Assembly (NCBI RefSeq): GCF_020405205.1
Contig: NZ_CP084469.1
Location: forward strand, 1,426,001 to 1,490,000
DNA from: Natrinema salinisoli
GTDB lineage: Archaea; Halobacteriota; Halobacteria; Halobacteriales; Natrialbaceae
Direction of reading: 5' to 3'
Length of the DNA stretch: 64,000 nt
Position 1 is the first letter of the stretch. Every line of letters starts with the position of its first letter. Under the pieces are notes generated by a model. The model did not search any database. It was given only the letters and a program-made list of their open reading frames with translations, and was not told the origin of the DNA. The translations under genes and the position numbers were made by a program. Shown piece by piece: positions 25,978 through 33,564 of this stretch.

Positions 25978-26940
25978 ATGGCAGTATGGCCACTCGAACG
26001 ACTTTCGCGGCGACAGCAAGTCGCTATCGCGGCAGCACTCGCTATCGCCACAGGGGCGCTCGTCGCCCCGCAGGTGTACGGAGAGACGACGGACGACGAC
26101 GGAACCGTCGCAGTGATCGAAGTAAACGGCATCATCACCTCGAACACGGCCCAGGAACTCGAGACGGAACTCAGGGACGCGCGACACAACGATTCGGTGA
26201 GCGCGGTCGTCCTCGACGTCAATAGCGGCGGTGGCTCGCCCGGCTCGAGCGAGCGAATGTACATGGCGGTCGAGCGAACGGCGCAAGAAATACCGGTTAT
26301 CGCGGCCGTCGACACGATCGGGGCCTCCGGCGCGTACTATACGATGCTGCCGGCCGACGAAATCTACGTTACCCCGACCGCCGAGGTCGGCAGCGTCGGC
26401 GTGATCGGACCCGCGCCACAGCCCACCGGACCGAACGAGGGCGCGAGCGCGCCCGACAAGGGCTCGTTCCACCCCGACGACCACCGGGAACAGACCGAGA
26501 CGATCAAACGATCGTTCCTCGAGAGCGTGATGGAACAGCGCGGTGACGAGATCGAACTGAGCCGCACGAAAGTGGCTCACGCACAGACCTATCCCGGTAT
26601 CGAAGCGGTCGAAAACGGGTACGCCGACGAAATCGGTACCGTCGACGACGCGATCGCCGATACCGCCGAGGAGGCCGGATTAGGATCGTACGACGTTGAA
26701 ATCCGCGAATCCGAACGACAACAGAACTTGCCGTTCGGGCTCGGAGCGTCCGACGGCGGTGACCGGACCGCCGGCGAGTCCGGGGACTCGGCGATAAACC
26801 CACACCGTTCGCTACTCGTGACGCCCGATCTCTGGAACGCACTATTCATCGGTAACAGGACGAACACGGCGACGGAGCAGGCGCGTACGAGCGTCGAACC
26901 GAACGAGGCGGCTACCGACGACGGGGGTGACGGGTCATGA
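25978..26940 (+). CDS. Signal peptide peptidase SppA-like S49 protease
   Basis: A 320-residue protein with an N-terminal membrane segment (about 12-32) and a single SppA catalytic domain facing outward: VIEVNGIITSN, VLDVNSGGGSPGSSERMY, and the nucleophile motif IGASGAYYTMLPAD. A downstream Lys lies in SRTKVAHAQTYPG before EAVENGYADEIGTVDDA. A Ser/Lys dyad is therefore possible. Related enzymes cleave remnant signal peptides or membrane proteins. The C-terminal 80 residues are disordered and acidic. Its stop overlaps the next gene's ATG by 4 nt (ATGA), so the DUF4350 protein is translationally coupled and probably a functional partner. Confidence 0.9.
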   Translation: MAVWPLERLSRRQQVAIAAALAIATGALVAPQVYGETTDDDGTVAVIEVNGIITSNTAQELETELRDARHNDSVSAVVLDVNSGGGSPGSSERMYMAVERTAQEIPVIAAVDTIGASGAYYTMLPADEIYVTPTAEVGSVGVIGPAPQPTGPNEGASAPDKGSFHPDDHREQTETIKRSFLESVMEQRGDEIELSRTKVAHAQTYPGIEAVENGYADEIGTVDDAIADTAEEAGLGSYDVEIRESERQQNLPFGLGASDGGDRTAGESGDSAINPHRSLLVTPDLWNALFIGNRTNTATEQARTSVEPNEAATDDGGDGS

Positions 26941-27968
26941 GTTCGACGACGACCCTCCTCGGAACGTTCGTCGCAGTCTTCGTCCTCATCGTCGGTGCAG
27001 TCTCCGTCGGTGGGCTGGTCGTCCACGACGGCACGCCAGAGCCAGCCGAGGTCGATACGGACCACTGGGACTCGGAGACGATCGTCCCGGAACAGGCCCC
27101 CGACGGCGGCGAGATCGAGATGGATAGCACCGAATCGGGGAAGACGATCGTGGTCAACGCGGGGAGTTCCTCGACATCCAGTTTCGGCATGGGACCGTCG
27201 CTTCCGATCAGAGACGATGGGCCCAATCACCGGCTCTCCGTCGGTTCGCTCGGCGGTGTGGACAGAGACGTGAACCCGCTCGTCTCAGCGCTCGTCGAAA
27301 ACGGCCACGAGGTCGTCTTCTACGACGGCGGTCCCACGTCGAACGTGAAGCTCAGTCAAACCCTCGAGGACGCCGACGCCTTCCTGACGGTCGGTTCCGC
27401 GACCTACACGCCGACGGAACGCAACACCCTCGAGCAGTTCATCGATTCCGGGGGTCGGACCCTCATCGTATCCAATCCCGGCAGTACGGGTGACACCGCC
27501 CAGATCGCTTCGGCGGGCGGAGTGTACACCCATTCCGGCTACCTGTACAACCTCGAGGAAAACGACAACAACCACCTCGGCGTCTACGCCGAACCGACCG
27601 GCGACTCCTCGTTGACTGAGGGCATCGATCGAGTCGTACTCCGCGGGGCCACTCCCGTCGGAGCCAGCAGCGGTGAAACTGCCCTCGAGACGAGCAACGG
27701 AACGACGCTCTCGACGACCAGAGAGGCGGGCACCTACGGCGTCGCCGCTCGAAACGACAACGTCGCCGTAATCGGGGACGAGAGCTTCCTGACGCCCGAG
27801 AACGTCTACCGAGTCGACAACAACGTCCTCGCGGGCAACCTCGCGGACTTCCTGGTGACGGGCGAAGAACCGAATACCGACTTCGGCAACGGTTCGGGCG
27901 TCGGCGGCCCCAATCAACCACCGATGACGCAGCCGCCACAATCGGGCCAGACGTCCGGCTCGTCCTGA
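26937..27968 (+). CDS. DUF4350-type exported protein, partner of the S49 protease
   Basis: A 343-residue protein with an N-terminal membrane anchor (about 9-29) and a Rossmann-like/GATase-type extracellular domain. Strands include GHEVVFYDGG and DAFLTVGSATYTP, with TERNTLEQFIDSGGRTLIVSNPG near 160-185, as in DUF4350 proteins. A Pro/Gln/Ser/Gly-rich tail ends the protein. The active-site residues of true glutamine amidotransferases are not evident. It overlaps the SppA-like gene by 4 nt. I infer a ligand-binding or chaperone-like role next to the membrane protease. Confidence 0.78.
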   Translation: MSSTTTLLGTFVAVFVLIVGAVSVGGLVVHDGTPEPAEVDTDHWDSETIVPEQAPDGGEIEMDSTESGKTIVVNAGSSSTSSFGMGPSLPIRDDGPNHRLSVGSLGGVDRDVNPLVSALVENGHEVVFYDGGPTSNVKLSQTLEDADAFLTVGSATYTPTERNTLEQFIDSGGRTLIVSNPGSTGDTAQIASAGGVYTHSGYLYNLEENDNNHLGVYAEPTGDSSLTEGIDRVVLRGATPVGASSGETALETSNGTTLSTTREAGTYGVAARNDNVAVIGDESFLTPENVYRVDNNVLAGNLADFLVTGEEPNTDFGNGSGVGGPNQPPMTQPPQSGQTSGSS

Positions 27969-28063
27969 CGGGGCACGTTCCCGTCAGTCGAGTGCGTCGA
28001 ACGGCTGTATTCTAGTTTACAGGTATCGAACCGTTTATTCTTCCACATCGGGTCGGTTCGTCC

Positions 28064-28228
28064 ATGACCCGCACGACCTATCAGTGTCCGTGTGGTGCAC
28101 GCCTCGAGTTCAAACAGGATCTGGACAAAGAACCGGGGACGGTGACGCCGAACTGGAAATGCAAAGACTGCGGGACGCCGGTGCCGGGGATGACCGCCGA
28201 GAAGATCAGCCACCAGCATCCGTCCTGA
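28064..28228 (+). CDS. Small zinc-ribbon protein (54 aa)
   Basis: A 54-residue ORF starting MTRTTYQCPCGARLEF, with the second knuckle WKCKDCGTPVPGM, giving a CxC-x-CxxC-type metal site, and ending in a His-containing tail. A TATA-like TTTATT (28034-28039) is 27 nt before the ATG, as in the leaderless genes around it. Single-domain zinc-finger proteins of this size are common and often conserved in haloarchaea. Function unknown; possible RNA- or protein-binding adaptor. Confidence 0.72.
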   Translation: MTRTTYQCPCGARLEFKQDLDKEPGTVTPNWKCKDCGTPVPGMTAEKISHQHPS

Positions 28229-28563
28229 CCGCGTTCGAACAGAGCGGTACTCAACGAGTACGAATCGGTTCGTCCCGGAGGAACCGCAACGAGAGACCGG
28301 CGGATCGTCCGTGATTGCAATCGGAGCCGCCCTCGCTACTCCGGCGCGTGCGACTCGAACGATTCGTCCGTTTCGGTCCCGGGGACCGAAACACAGATTT
28401 AGCATCGTGCAACAGAATGGAACGAACTGATGAGGCGTGACGCCATCCGCACGAGCCGCTCTTGTCGCCGTTGTACCTGCCTCGAGCGACCGAACAGCGG
28501 CTGGACCGGAGGCCAGCGATCGGTAGCGACGATCCGGACGGACGCCGACCGGGTGATCGCGCC
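28229..28563 (+). promoter_or_regulatory. Intergenic region with an 11-bp palindrome next to a TATA-like box
   Basis: This 335-nt gap holds a near-perfect palindrome: GTTTCGGTCCC at 28370-28380, a single central G at 28381, then GGGACCGAAAC at 28382-28392. It is followed after 4 nt by a TATA-like GATTTAGC (28396-28403). The palindrome covers the BRE position of the promoter, a natural place for a repressor or activator. The 45-codon ORF 28430-28567 would be nearly leaderless from this promoter, but I do not call it a gene. Confidence 0.5.
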
Positions 28564-29712
28564 GTGACCGAGGTGGCGATCACGGACGCGATCGACGCCT
28601 ACCTGCAGCGCAAGGCGGTCGGCGATCCGGACGGATCGGGCGCGGGAGCCTACGCGTCCAACGCGGAATCGATTCTCCGGCGGTGGGCCGACTGGCTCGA
28701 GGGCGAACACGGACTGACGTCGCTGTTCGCACTCGAGGTCGAACACATGCGCGCGTACGCCGGCGAACTCGATCGCCGAACCGGCCGGGGCGAGTACACG
28801 GCCTCGACCGCCAGCACCTACTACGCAGTGGTCCGGGCGTTCCTCTCGTGGTGTGTCCGCGGCGGGATTCTCGAGGCCAACCCCGCCGCGACCGACCGCG
28901 CGGAGGCCGCGCTGCCGACCGCCGAGCAGCGGCAGGGGAGCGACTTCTGGACGGCCGAGCAGCGTCGCGAGCTCGAACGCTACGTTCGCGAGCGTGCGCT
29001 CGAGGCCCCGTCCTCGGCGAGCGAACGCCGTAGCCGGTTGCGCGAGTACGCGATGGTCGCCGTCCTCGCCCACTCGACCGTCCGCGGTTCGGAGCTGTTC
29101 CGCGTCCCCGAGGACGATCGCCGGACGGGTGCGACCTGGGACGACGTGGACTTCTATACGGGAACGATCCGGGTGCTGGGGAAGTCCCAGCGACTCGAGG
29201 ACGTGCCGCTTCCCGCCCGCGCACGGACGCCGCTCCGGCGGTATCGCGTCGTCCTCGATCCCCCCGCGAACGACTGGCCGTTGTTTCCGACGGCACACGC
29301 GCCGTCGATCGCCAGGCAGGTCCGGTCGGTCCTGCGCGAGCGGGGGTACGACGAGGAAGAAATCGAGACGCTGCTCGAGGACGCGACGGCGACGGAACTC
29401 GCCCGCGAGCGGTCGATCGCGCCCCCGGCGATCACCACCGAGGGTGCCCGGTCGGTCCTCAAACGGCTCTGCGAGGCGGCCGTCGTCGACGTCGACGGGA
29501 ACTACCTGACCCCGCGGGGCATCCGTCAGGCACAGGAGGGTTCGGAGTACCGGCGCGAGGCGACGGCGTCGAAAGCGACGCTTCGCGCCACGGTCCCCGA
29601 GCGATCGATCGTCGTTCCCGAGGAGGAACCGACGTCGCTGGACATCGACCGAACCGTGATCGACATCGACGGGAGCGGCTCGGACGAGCCAGCGGACGAG
29701 TCCAGTACGTAG
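28564..29712 (+). CDS. Tyrosine-recombinase-like protein with degenerate active site
   Basis: A 382-residue protein with an N-terminal SAM-like core-binding domain (about 1-105; YASNAESILRRWADWLEGE, STYYAVVRAFLSWCVRGG) and a C-terminal catalytic-like domain. Counterparts of the catalytic Arg (STVRGSELFR, R174) and Lys (GKSQRLEDVPLP, K207) are present. The HxxR box reads P317-R318-G-I-R321, so His is replaced by Arg. No Tyr lies 25-40 residues after R321; the C-terminus is an acidic tail. It is therefore probably not an active recombinase. No attachment sites or phage genes flank it. I take the GTG at 28564 as start; a TTG at 28462 would add 34 residues. Confidence 0.75.
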   Translation: MTEVAITDAIDAYLQRKAVGDPDGSGAGAYASNAESILRRWADWLEGEHGLTSLFALEVEHMRAYAGELDRRTGRGEYTASTASTYYAVVRAFLSWCVRGGILEANPAATDRAEAALPTAEQRQGSDFWTAEQRRELERYVRERALEAPSSASERRSRLREYAMVAVLAHSTVRGSELFRVPEDDRRTGATWDDVDFYTGTIRVLGKSQRLEDVPLPARARTPLRRYRVVLDPPANDWPLFPTAHAPSIARQVRSVLRERGYDEEEIETLLEDATATELARERSIAPPAITTEGARSVLKRLCEAAVVDVDGNYLTPRGIRQAQEGSEYRREATASKATLRATVPERSIVVPEEEPTSLDIDRTVIDIDGSGSDEPADESST

Positions 29713-29794
29713 GGAAGGAGCGCGAATCGAGACGGACCTCCAGCACGTTCTGCAACAGCCGGATCGAAAATTCGTCGCGTGATACCCGCTGTCC

Positions 29795-31651
29795 TCAGAC
29801 GACGAGCAGCCACAGGATCACCGTCAGGACGAGCGTCAACAGCAAGACGGTCGTCCCGATGCCGGTCCGGAGATGGATCGTCGACGGGCGGCCGCCGTCG
29901 GTCGGCTGGCGCTCGTCGACGTCGACCAGCCAGTCCGGGAGTTGGGCCGCGGCCGCGTCGACCGCGAGGACCGGATTGTTCCCGATCCAGTAGCAGCGGG
30001 TGACCGCGCCGACGACGGCGGCGTCCACGGCGGCGTAGGTCTCGGTGACGGCCAGCATCGTCCAGCGGCTGACGCTGTAGGTCGCCGGGTAGACGACCAT
30101 CGCCGGATCGCCCAGATCGAGCTTCGAGAGCGGTTTGCGAACGACGGCGAACCCGACGAGGCCGATCGCCGTCAGGATTCCCGCGGTCTCGAGGTGACTG
30201 GTGCTGTAGGGATGGAGGTTGCTCTCGCCGCCGGGATACTCGAACGCGAAATCGGCCCCCTGGATCGTCGGCGCGAGATCGGCCAGCCCCTGCCACCAGA
30301 CGCCGAAGAGGAGGCAGGCGCCGCCCAGACCGAGCATCGCGACGGTCTGGCCGGGTTTGGCGTCGGCGACCTCGATGTCGCTCTCGCCGTGGAGGAAGAC
30401 GTAGTAGCCGAGCTTGATGAACGACAGCAGGGTTCCGATCGCGCCGAGGTAGAGCAGCCAGTACAGCGCCTGGAACTCCGGCTCGCCGTAATATTTGGGG
30501 CTTGGGTTGGCCGCGTCGAAAAGCATCCCCTTGCTCACGTAGCCGTTGAAGCCCGGAATCGCGGTGATCGAGAGCGCGCCGAGGCCGAACCCGATCGCGG
30601 TCAGGGGCATCTCGCGCCAGAGCCCGCCGAGTTTGTACAGGTCCTCCTCGCCGGTCCGGTAGATGACGACGCCGACGGCCATGAACAGCAGGCTCTTGAA
30701 CAGGATGTTGTTGAACAGGTGGCTCATCGCGCCGGCGACGGCGAGCTCGGAGTACACCGTCGTCCCCATCCCGATCCCGGCGACGATGTATCCGAGCTGG
30801 GCCTGGATGTGGTAGGACAACAGCGCCCGCATGTCGTGTTGTAACAGCGCGAAGGTCGCGCCGTAGACGGCCATCAGACCGCCCATGTACGCGATGTAGA
30901 TCCCGATGTCGCTCTGGGCATCGACCGGGAAGGCCCGGTAGAGGACGAACGCGCTCGTCTTCGTCGTGTACACCGAGAGGAAGACGGAGGCCGCGATGTG
31001 CGGTCGCGGGTACGTGTCGGGCAGCCAGGTGTGGAACCCGACGAAGGCGACGTTGACGCCCATTCCCAGCACCGCGAGTATCGCCGGGATCCCGTTTGCG
31101 ATTCCAGTATCACTGTAGACGAACGTTCCGACCTCGACGTAGTGGACGGCGACCGCCATCATCACCAGCACGCCGCCCGTGCCGTGGAAGAGCGCGTACC
31201 GGAAGCCGGCCCGGACCGCCTCGCCGCCGTAGTGCCAGACCACCAGCGTGCTGGTCACGGCCATCAGCTCCCACATGAACAGGAGGACGAGCCAGTCGCC
31301 GGCGAAGGCCGCCCCGATCGACGAGGAAACGTACACGAGCGCGAACGCGACCAGCGTCTTGCTCGCCTCGCTCGAGTAGGCGTAAATAACGCTGCAGACG
31401 CCGAGGAAGCCAAGCCCGAGGCCGACCATCCGGGAGAAGTCATCGACGTAGAACGGGACGACCCGCTCGAACCCGAGGAAGGTCCCCGCGAGATGCTGCC
31501 CTTCGGGCGCGACCAGCGAGATGGCCAGCACGGCGGCGAGACTGAGCGCGCCGACGGCGAAGCCGGCGAGGCGCGGCAGGACGAGCACGAGCAGCGCCGC
31601 GGCGAAGACCAGTAGCGGCGGGTACGCCAGCGACAGGAGTTGGGCTTCCAT
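29795..31651 (-). CDS. mnhD: Mrp antiporter MnhD-like subunit 3
   Basis: A 618-residue NuoL/M/N-type polytopic proton-conducting subunit with about 14-16 helices. Conserved motifs are VLLFMWELMAVTS near 125 (with the helix-5 Glu), HTWLPDTYPRPH near 210, QAQLGYIVAGIGMG near 290, AMSHLFNNILFKSLLFM and SITAIPGFNGYVSKGM. It is the last gene of the minus-strand mnh operon; its start overlaps the stop of the preceding gene by one base (31651). It probably forms part of the ion pathway. Whether it replaces the MrpA N-terminal half is inferred from the operon's composition. Confidence 0.9.
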   Translation of the reverse strand: MEAQLLSLAYPPLLVFAAALLVLVLPRLAGFAVGALSLAAVLAISLVAPEGQHLAGTFLGFERVVPFYVDDFSRMVGLGLGFLGVCSVIYAYSSEASKTLVAFALVYVSSSIGAAFAGDWLVLLFMWELMAVTSTLVVWHYGGEAVRAGFRYALFHGTGGVLVMMAVAVHYVEVGTFVYSDTGIANGIPAILAVLGMGVNVAFVGFHTWLPDTYPRPHIAASVFLSVYTTKTSAFVLYRAFPVDAQSDIGIYIAYMGGLMAVYGATFALLQHDMRALLSYHIQAQLGYIVAGIGMGTTVYSELAVAGAMSHLFNNILFKSLLFMAVGVVIYRTGEEDLYKLGGLWREMPLTAIGFGLGALSITAIPGFNGYVSKGMLFDAANPSPKYYGEPEFQALYWLLYLGAIGTLLSFIKLGYYVFLHGESDIEVADAKPGQTVAMLGLGGACLLFGVWWQGLADLAPTIQGADFAFEYPGGESNLHPYSTSHLETAGILTAIGLVGFAVVRKPLSKLDLGDPAMVVYPATYSVSRWTMLAVTETYAAVDAAVVGAVTRCYWIGNNPVLAVDAAAAQLPDWLVDVDERQPTDGGRPSTIHLRTGIGTTVLLLTLVLTVILWLLVV

Positions 31652-33564
31652 CAGTTGTTCACCTCCGTGAGTACCTCATCGAGCGGATCACCGATCAGGT
31701 CCTCGAACGGCATGCCGAAGACGTCCTCGACGATTCGGAAGGCCAACTCGAGGAAGACGGCGTAATCGGGGCCGATCCCGAGGACGATCGCACCCGTCGC
31801 GATCACGGCGATGGGCGCGAGCATGAGCCACGTACTCTCGGCGAACGGCGAGCGGCGTTGCCAGCCGGCAGCCGGGGGCCCGCCGGTGAGGTGGTCGTCG
31901 TGGTCGCCGTGGTGGTCGACGCTACTGACGTGATCCTCGGACTCGGTGTCTGCGTCGTCGGGGGCCGTGTGATCGCTCGGGTTCTGATCGACGGCGTACT
32001 CGAATTCTTCCTCCGTAGCGGGCTCCGAATCCGACGCGTCGGCCGCGTCGGTCCGGTCGGTCGGCTCCCCGCCGTCGGCGGCGACCGGTTCCTCGTCACC
32101 GCCGTAGGATCGGAACAGGCCGCCCCGCGGGAACTCGAGGACGGGTTTCGCGTCGTGGCGGTCCTCGCTCTCGAAGAAGGCGGTATAGACGACCGGCCAG
32201 AGGTATCCGATGTTGAGCACGGCCGAGAGCAACAGCGCCGCGGCGAAGAGCCAGTAGCTGCCGCCGACGACGCCGGCGCCGATCAGCATGTAGAACTTGC
32301 TGACGAAGCCGGCGATCGGCGGGAGTCCGGCCATACCGGCCGCGCCGACTGTGAACGCGGTCATCGTCAGCGGCATCCGTTTGCCGATGCCGGCCATCTC
32401 GCTGATGTAGTCGGTGTGGGTTTCGACGTGGATCGCGCCCGCACAGAAGAACAGCGTGAGCTTCGCGAACGCGTGTGCGGGGATGTGGAACAGCGCCCCG
32501 GCCATCGCGGCTGGGTGCAGCATCGAGAGCCCGAGGACGATGTACGAGAGCTGTGCCGTGGTTGAGTACGCGAGCCGGCGCTTGAGGTGATCTTTCCGCA
32601 TCGCGATGATACTCGCCGCGGTCAGCGTGAACGCAGCGACGATGGCAACTGGGATGTTCAGCCCGACCTCGCCGATACCGGGCACGTCCAGCGGCAGGTC
32701 GTGGATCAGTCCGGGCCCGTGTACCTCGAGAATGACCCGGGCGACGCCGAACGCGCCGGACTTGACGACCGCGACGGCGTGGAGCAGCCCGGAAACCGGC
32801 GTCGGCGCGACCATCGCGTCGGCGAGCCAGGAGTGCAACGGCATCAGCGCCGCCTTGACGCCGAAACCGGCGATGAGCAGGAAGAAGGCGGCCTGCGCGT
32901 AGACCGGTTCGGCCTGGGCGGCCGTCGCGAGGGCTTCCATCCCGCCCGCTTCGAAGGCGGTCGTCGGTGTGCCGACCTGGTTCGTCAGCCAGTAGACCAT
33001 GACCGTGCCGGCGAGCAGGAAGACCCCGCCGCCGAAGAACGTGTACGTGAGGTACTTCCGGCCGGCGATGCGGGCTTCGTTGTCCTCGTTGTGAGCGACC
33101 AGCGGGTAGGTGACGAGCGACAGGAGTTCGTAAAAGACGAAGATCGTCACCAGATTCGCCGCGAACGCGATCCCGACGGCGGCCGAGAGGCTGGCCGCGA
33201 AGGAGGCGAAGAAACGCGTCTGGGAGTGTTCGTCGAGCCCGCGCATGTACCCCGTGGCGTAGAAGGACGTGAAGATCCAGAGGAAGCTCGCGAGCAGCGC
33301 GAAGAAGATCCCCAGCGGATCGGCCCGCAGGGCGAAGTCGATTCCCTCGAGGAACTGGATCCCCGTAGACTCCTTGAGACTCCATTTGAAGACGTCGCCA
33401 CCCATGACCGCCGGGAGCATGCTGGCGACGATCCCGAACTTCGCGAGGGCGGCCAGTACGGACCACCCCTCCCGGAGGTTCGGACGGCGATGCGACGCGA
33501 CGATCAGAGCGATTGCGACCGCCGACACCAACACGGCGGCGAGCGGTCGGATGTCTTCGACCAT
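31651..33564 (-). CDS. mnhD: Mrp antiporter MnhD-like subunit 2 with His/Asp-rich loop
   Basis: A 637-residue NuoL/M/N-type subunit. Signatures are FYELLSLVTYPLVAHNED near 150 (helix-5 Glu), MPLHSWLADAMVAPTPVS near 245-265, AQLSYIVLGLSMLHPAA near 340 and AGMAGLPPIAGFVSK near 410. Between the last helices lies a long hydrophilic acidic stretch (about 490-570) with several His in DHVSSVDHHGDHDDH, which could bind metal. The gene overlaps neighbours at both ends by one base. Member of the mnh operon; transports H+/Na+ with the other D-type subunits. Confidence 0.9.
   Translation of the reverse strand: MVEDIRPLAAVLVSAVAIALIVASHRRPNLREGWSVLAALAKFGIVASMLPAVMGGDVFKWSLKESTGIQFLEGIDFALRADPLGIFFALLASFLWIFTSFYATGYMRGLDEHSQTRFFASFAASLSAAVGIAFAANLVTIFVFYELLSLVTYPLVAHNEDNEARIAGRKYLTYTFFGGGVFLLAGTVMVYWLTNQVGTPTTAFEAGGMEALATAAQAEPVYAQAAFFLLIAGFGVKAALMPLHSWLADAMVAPTPVSGLLHAVAVVKSGAFGVARVILEVHGPGLIHDLPLDVPGIGEVGLNIPVAIVAAFTLTAASIIAMRKDHLKRRLAYSTTAQLSYIVLGLSMLHPAAMAGALFHIPAHAFAKLTLFFCAGAIHVETHTDYISEMAGIGKRMPLTMTAFTVGAAGMAGLPPIAGFVSKFYMLIGAGVVGGSYWLFAAALLLSAVLNIGYLWPVVYTAFFESEDRHDAKPVLEFPRGGLFRSYGGDEEPVAADGGEPTDRTDAADASDSEPATEEEFEYAVDQNPSDHTAPDDADTESEDHVSSVDHHGDHDDHLTGGPPAAGWQRRSPFAESTWLMLAPIAVIATGAIVLGIGPDYAVFLELAFRIVEDVFGMPFEDLIGDPLDEVLTEVNN

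Noticed and set aside
25044-26315. 423-codon minus-strand frame extending the alpha/beta-hydrolase
   Set aside because: The upstream part runs opposite the S49 gene and its promoter and has no family features.
28430-28567. 45-codon ORF upstream of the recombinase-like gene
   Set aside because: Basic, Cys-rich, no known family; kept only as a low-interest finding, not as a gene.
28564-29712. Integrated provirus or mobile element at the integrase-like gene
   Set aside because: No phage genes, no tRNA and no flanking direct repeats, and the recombinase lacks catalytic residues; the neighbours are housekeeping genes.
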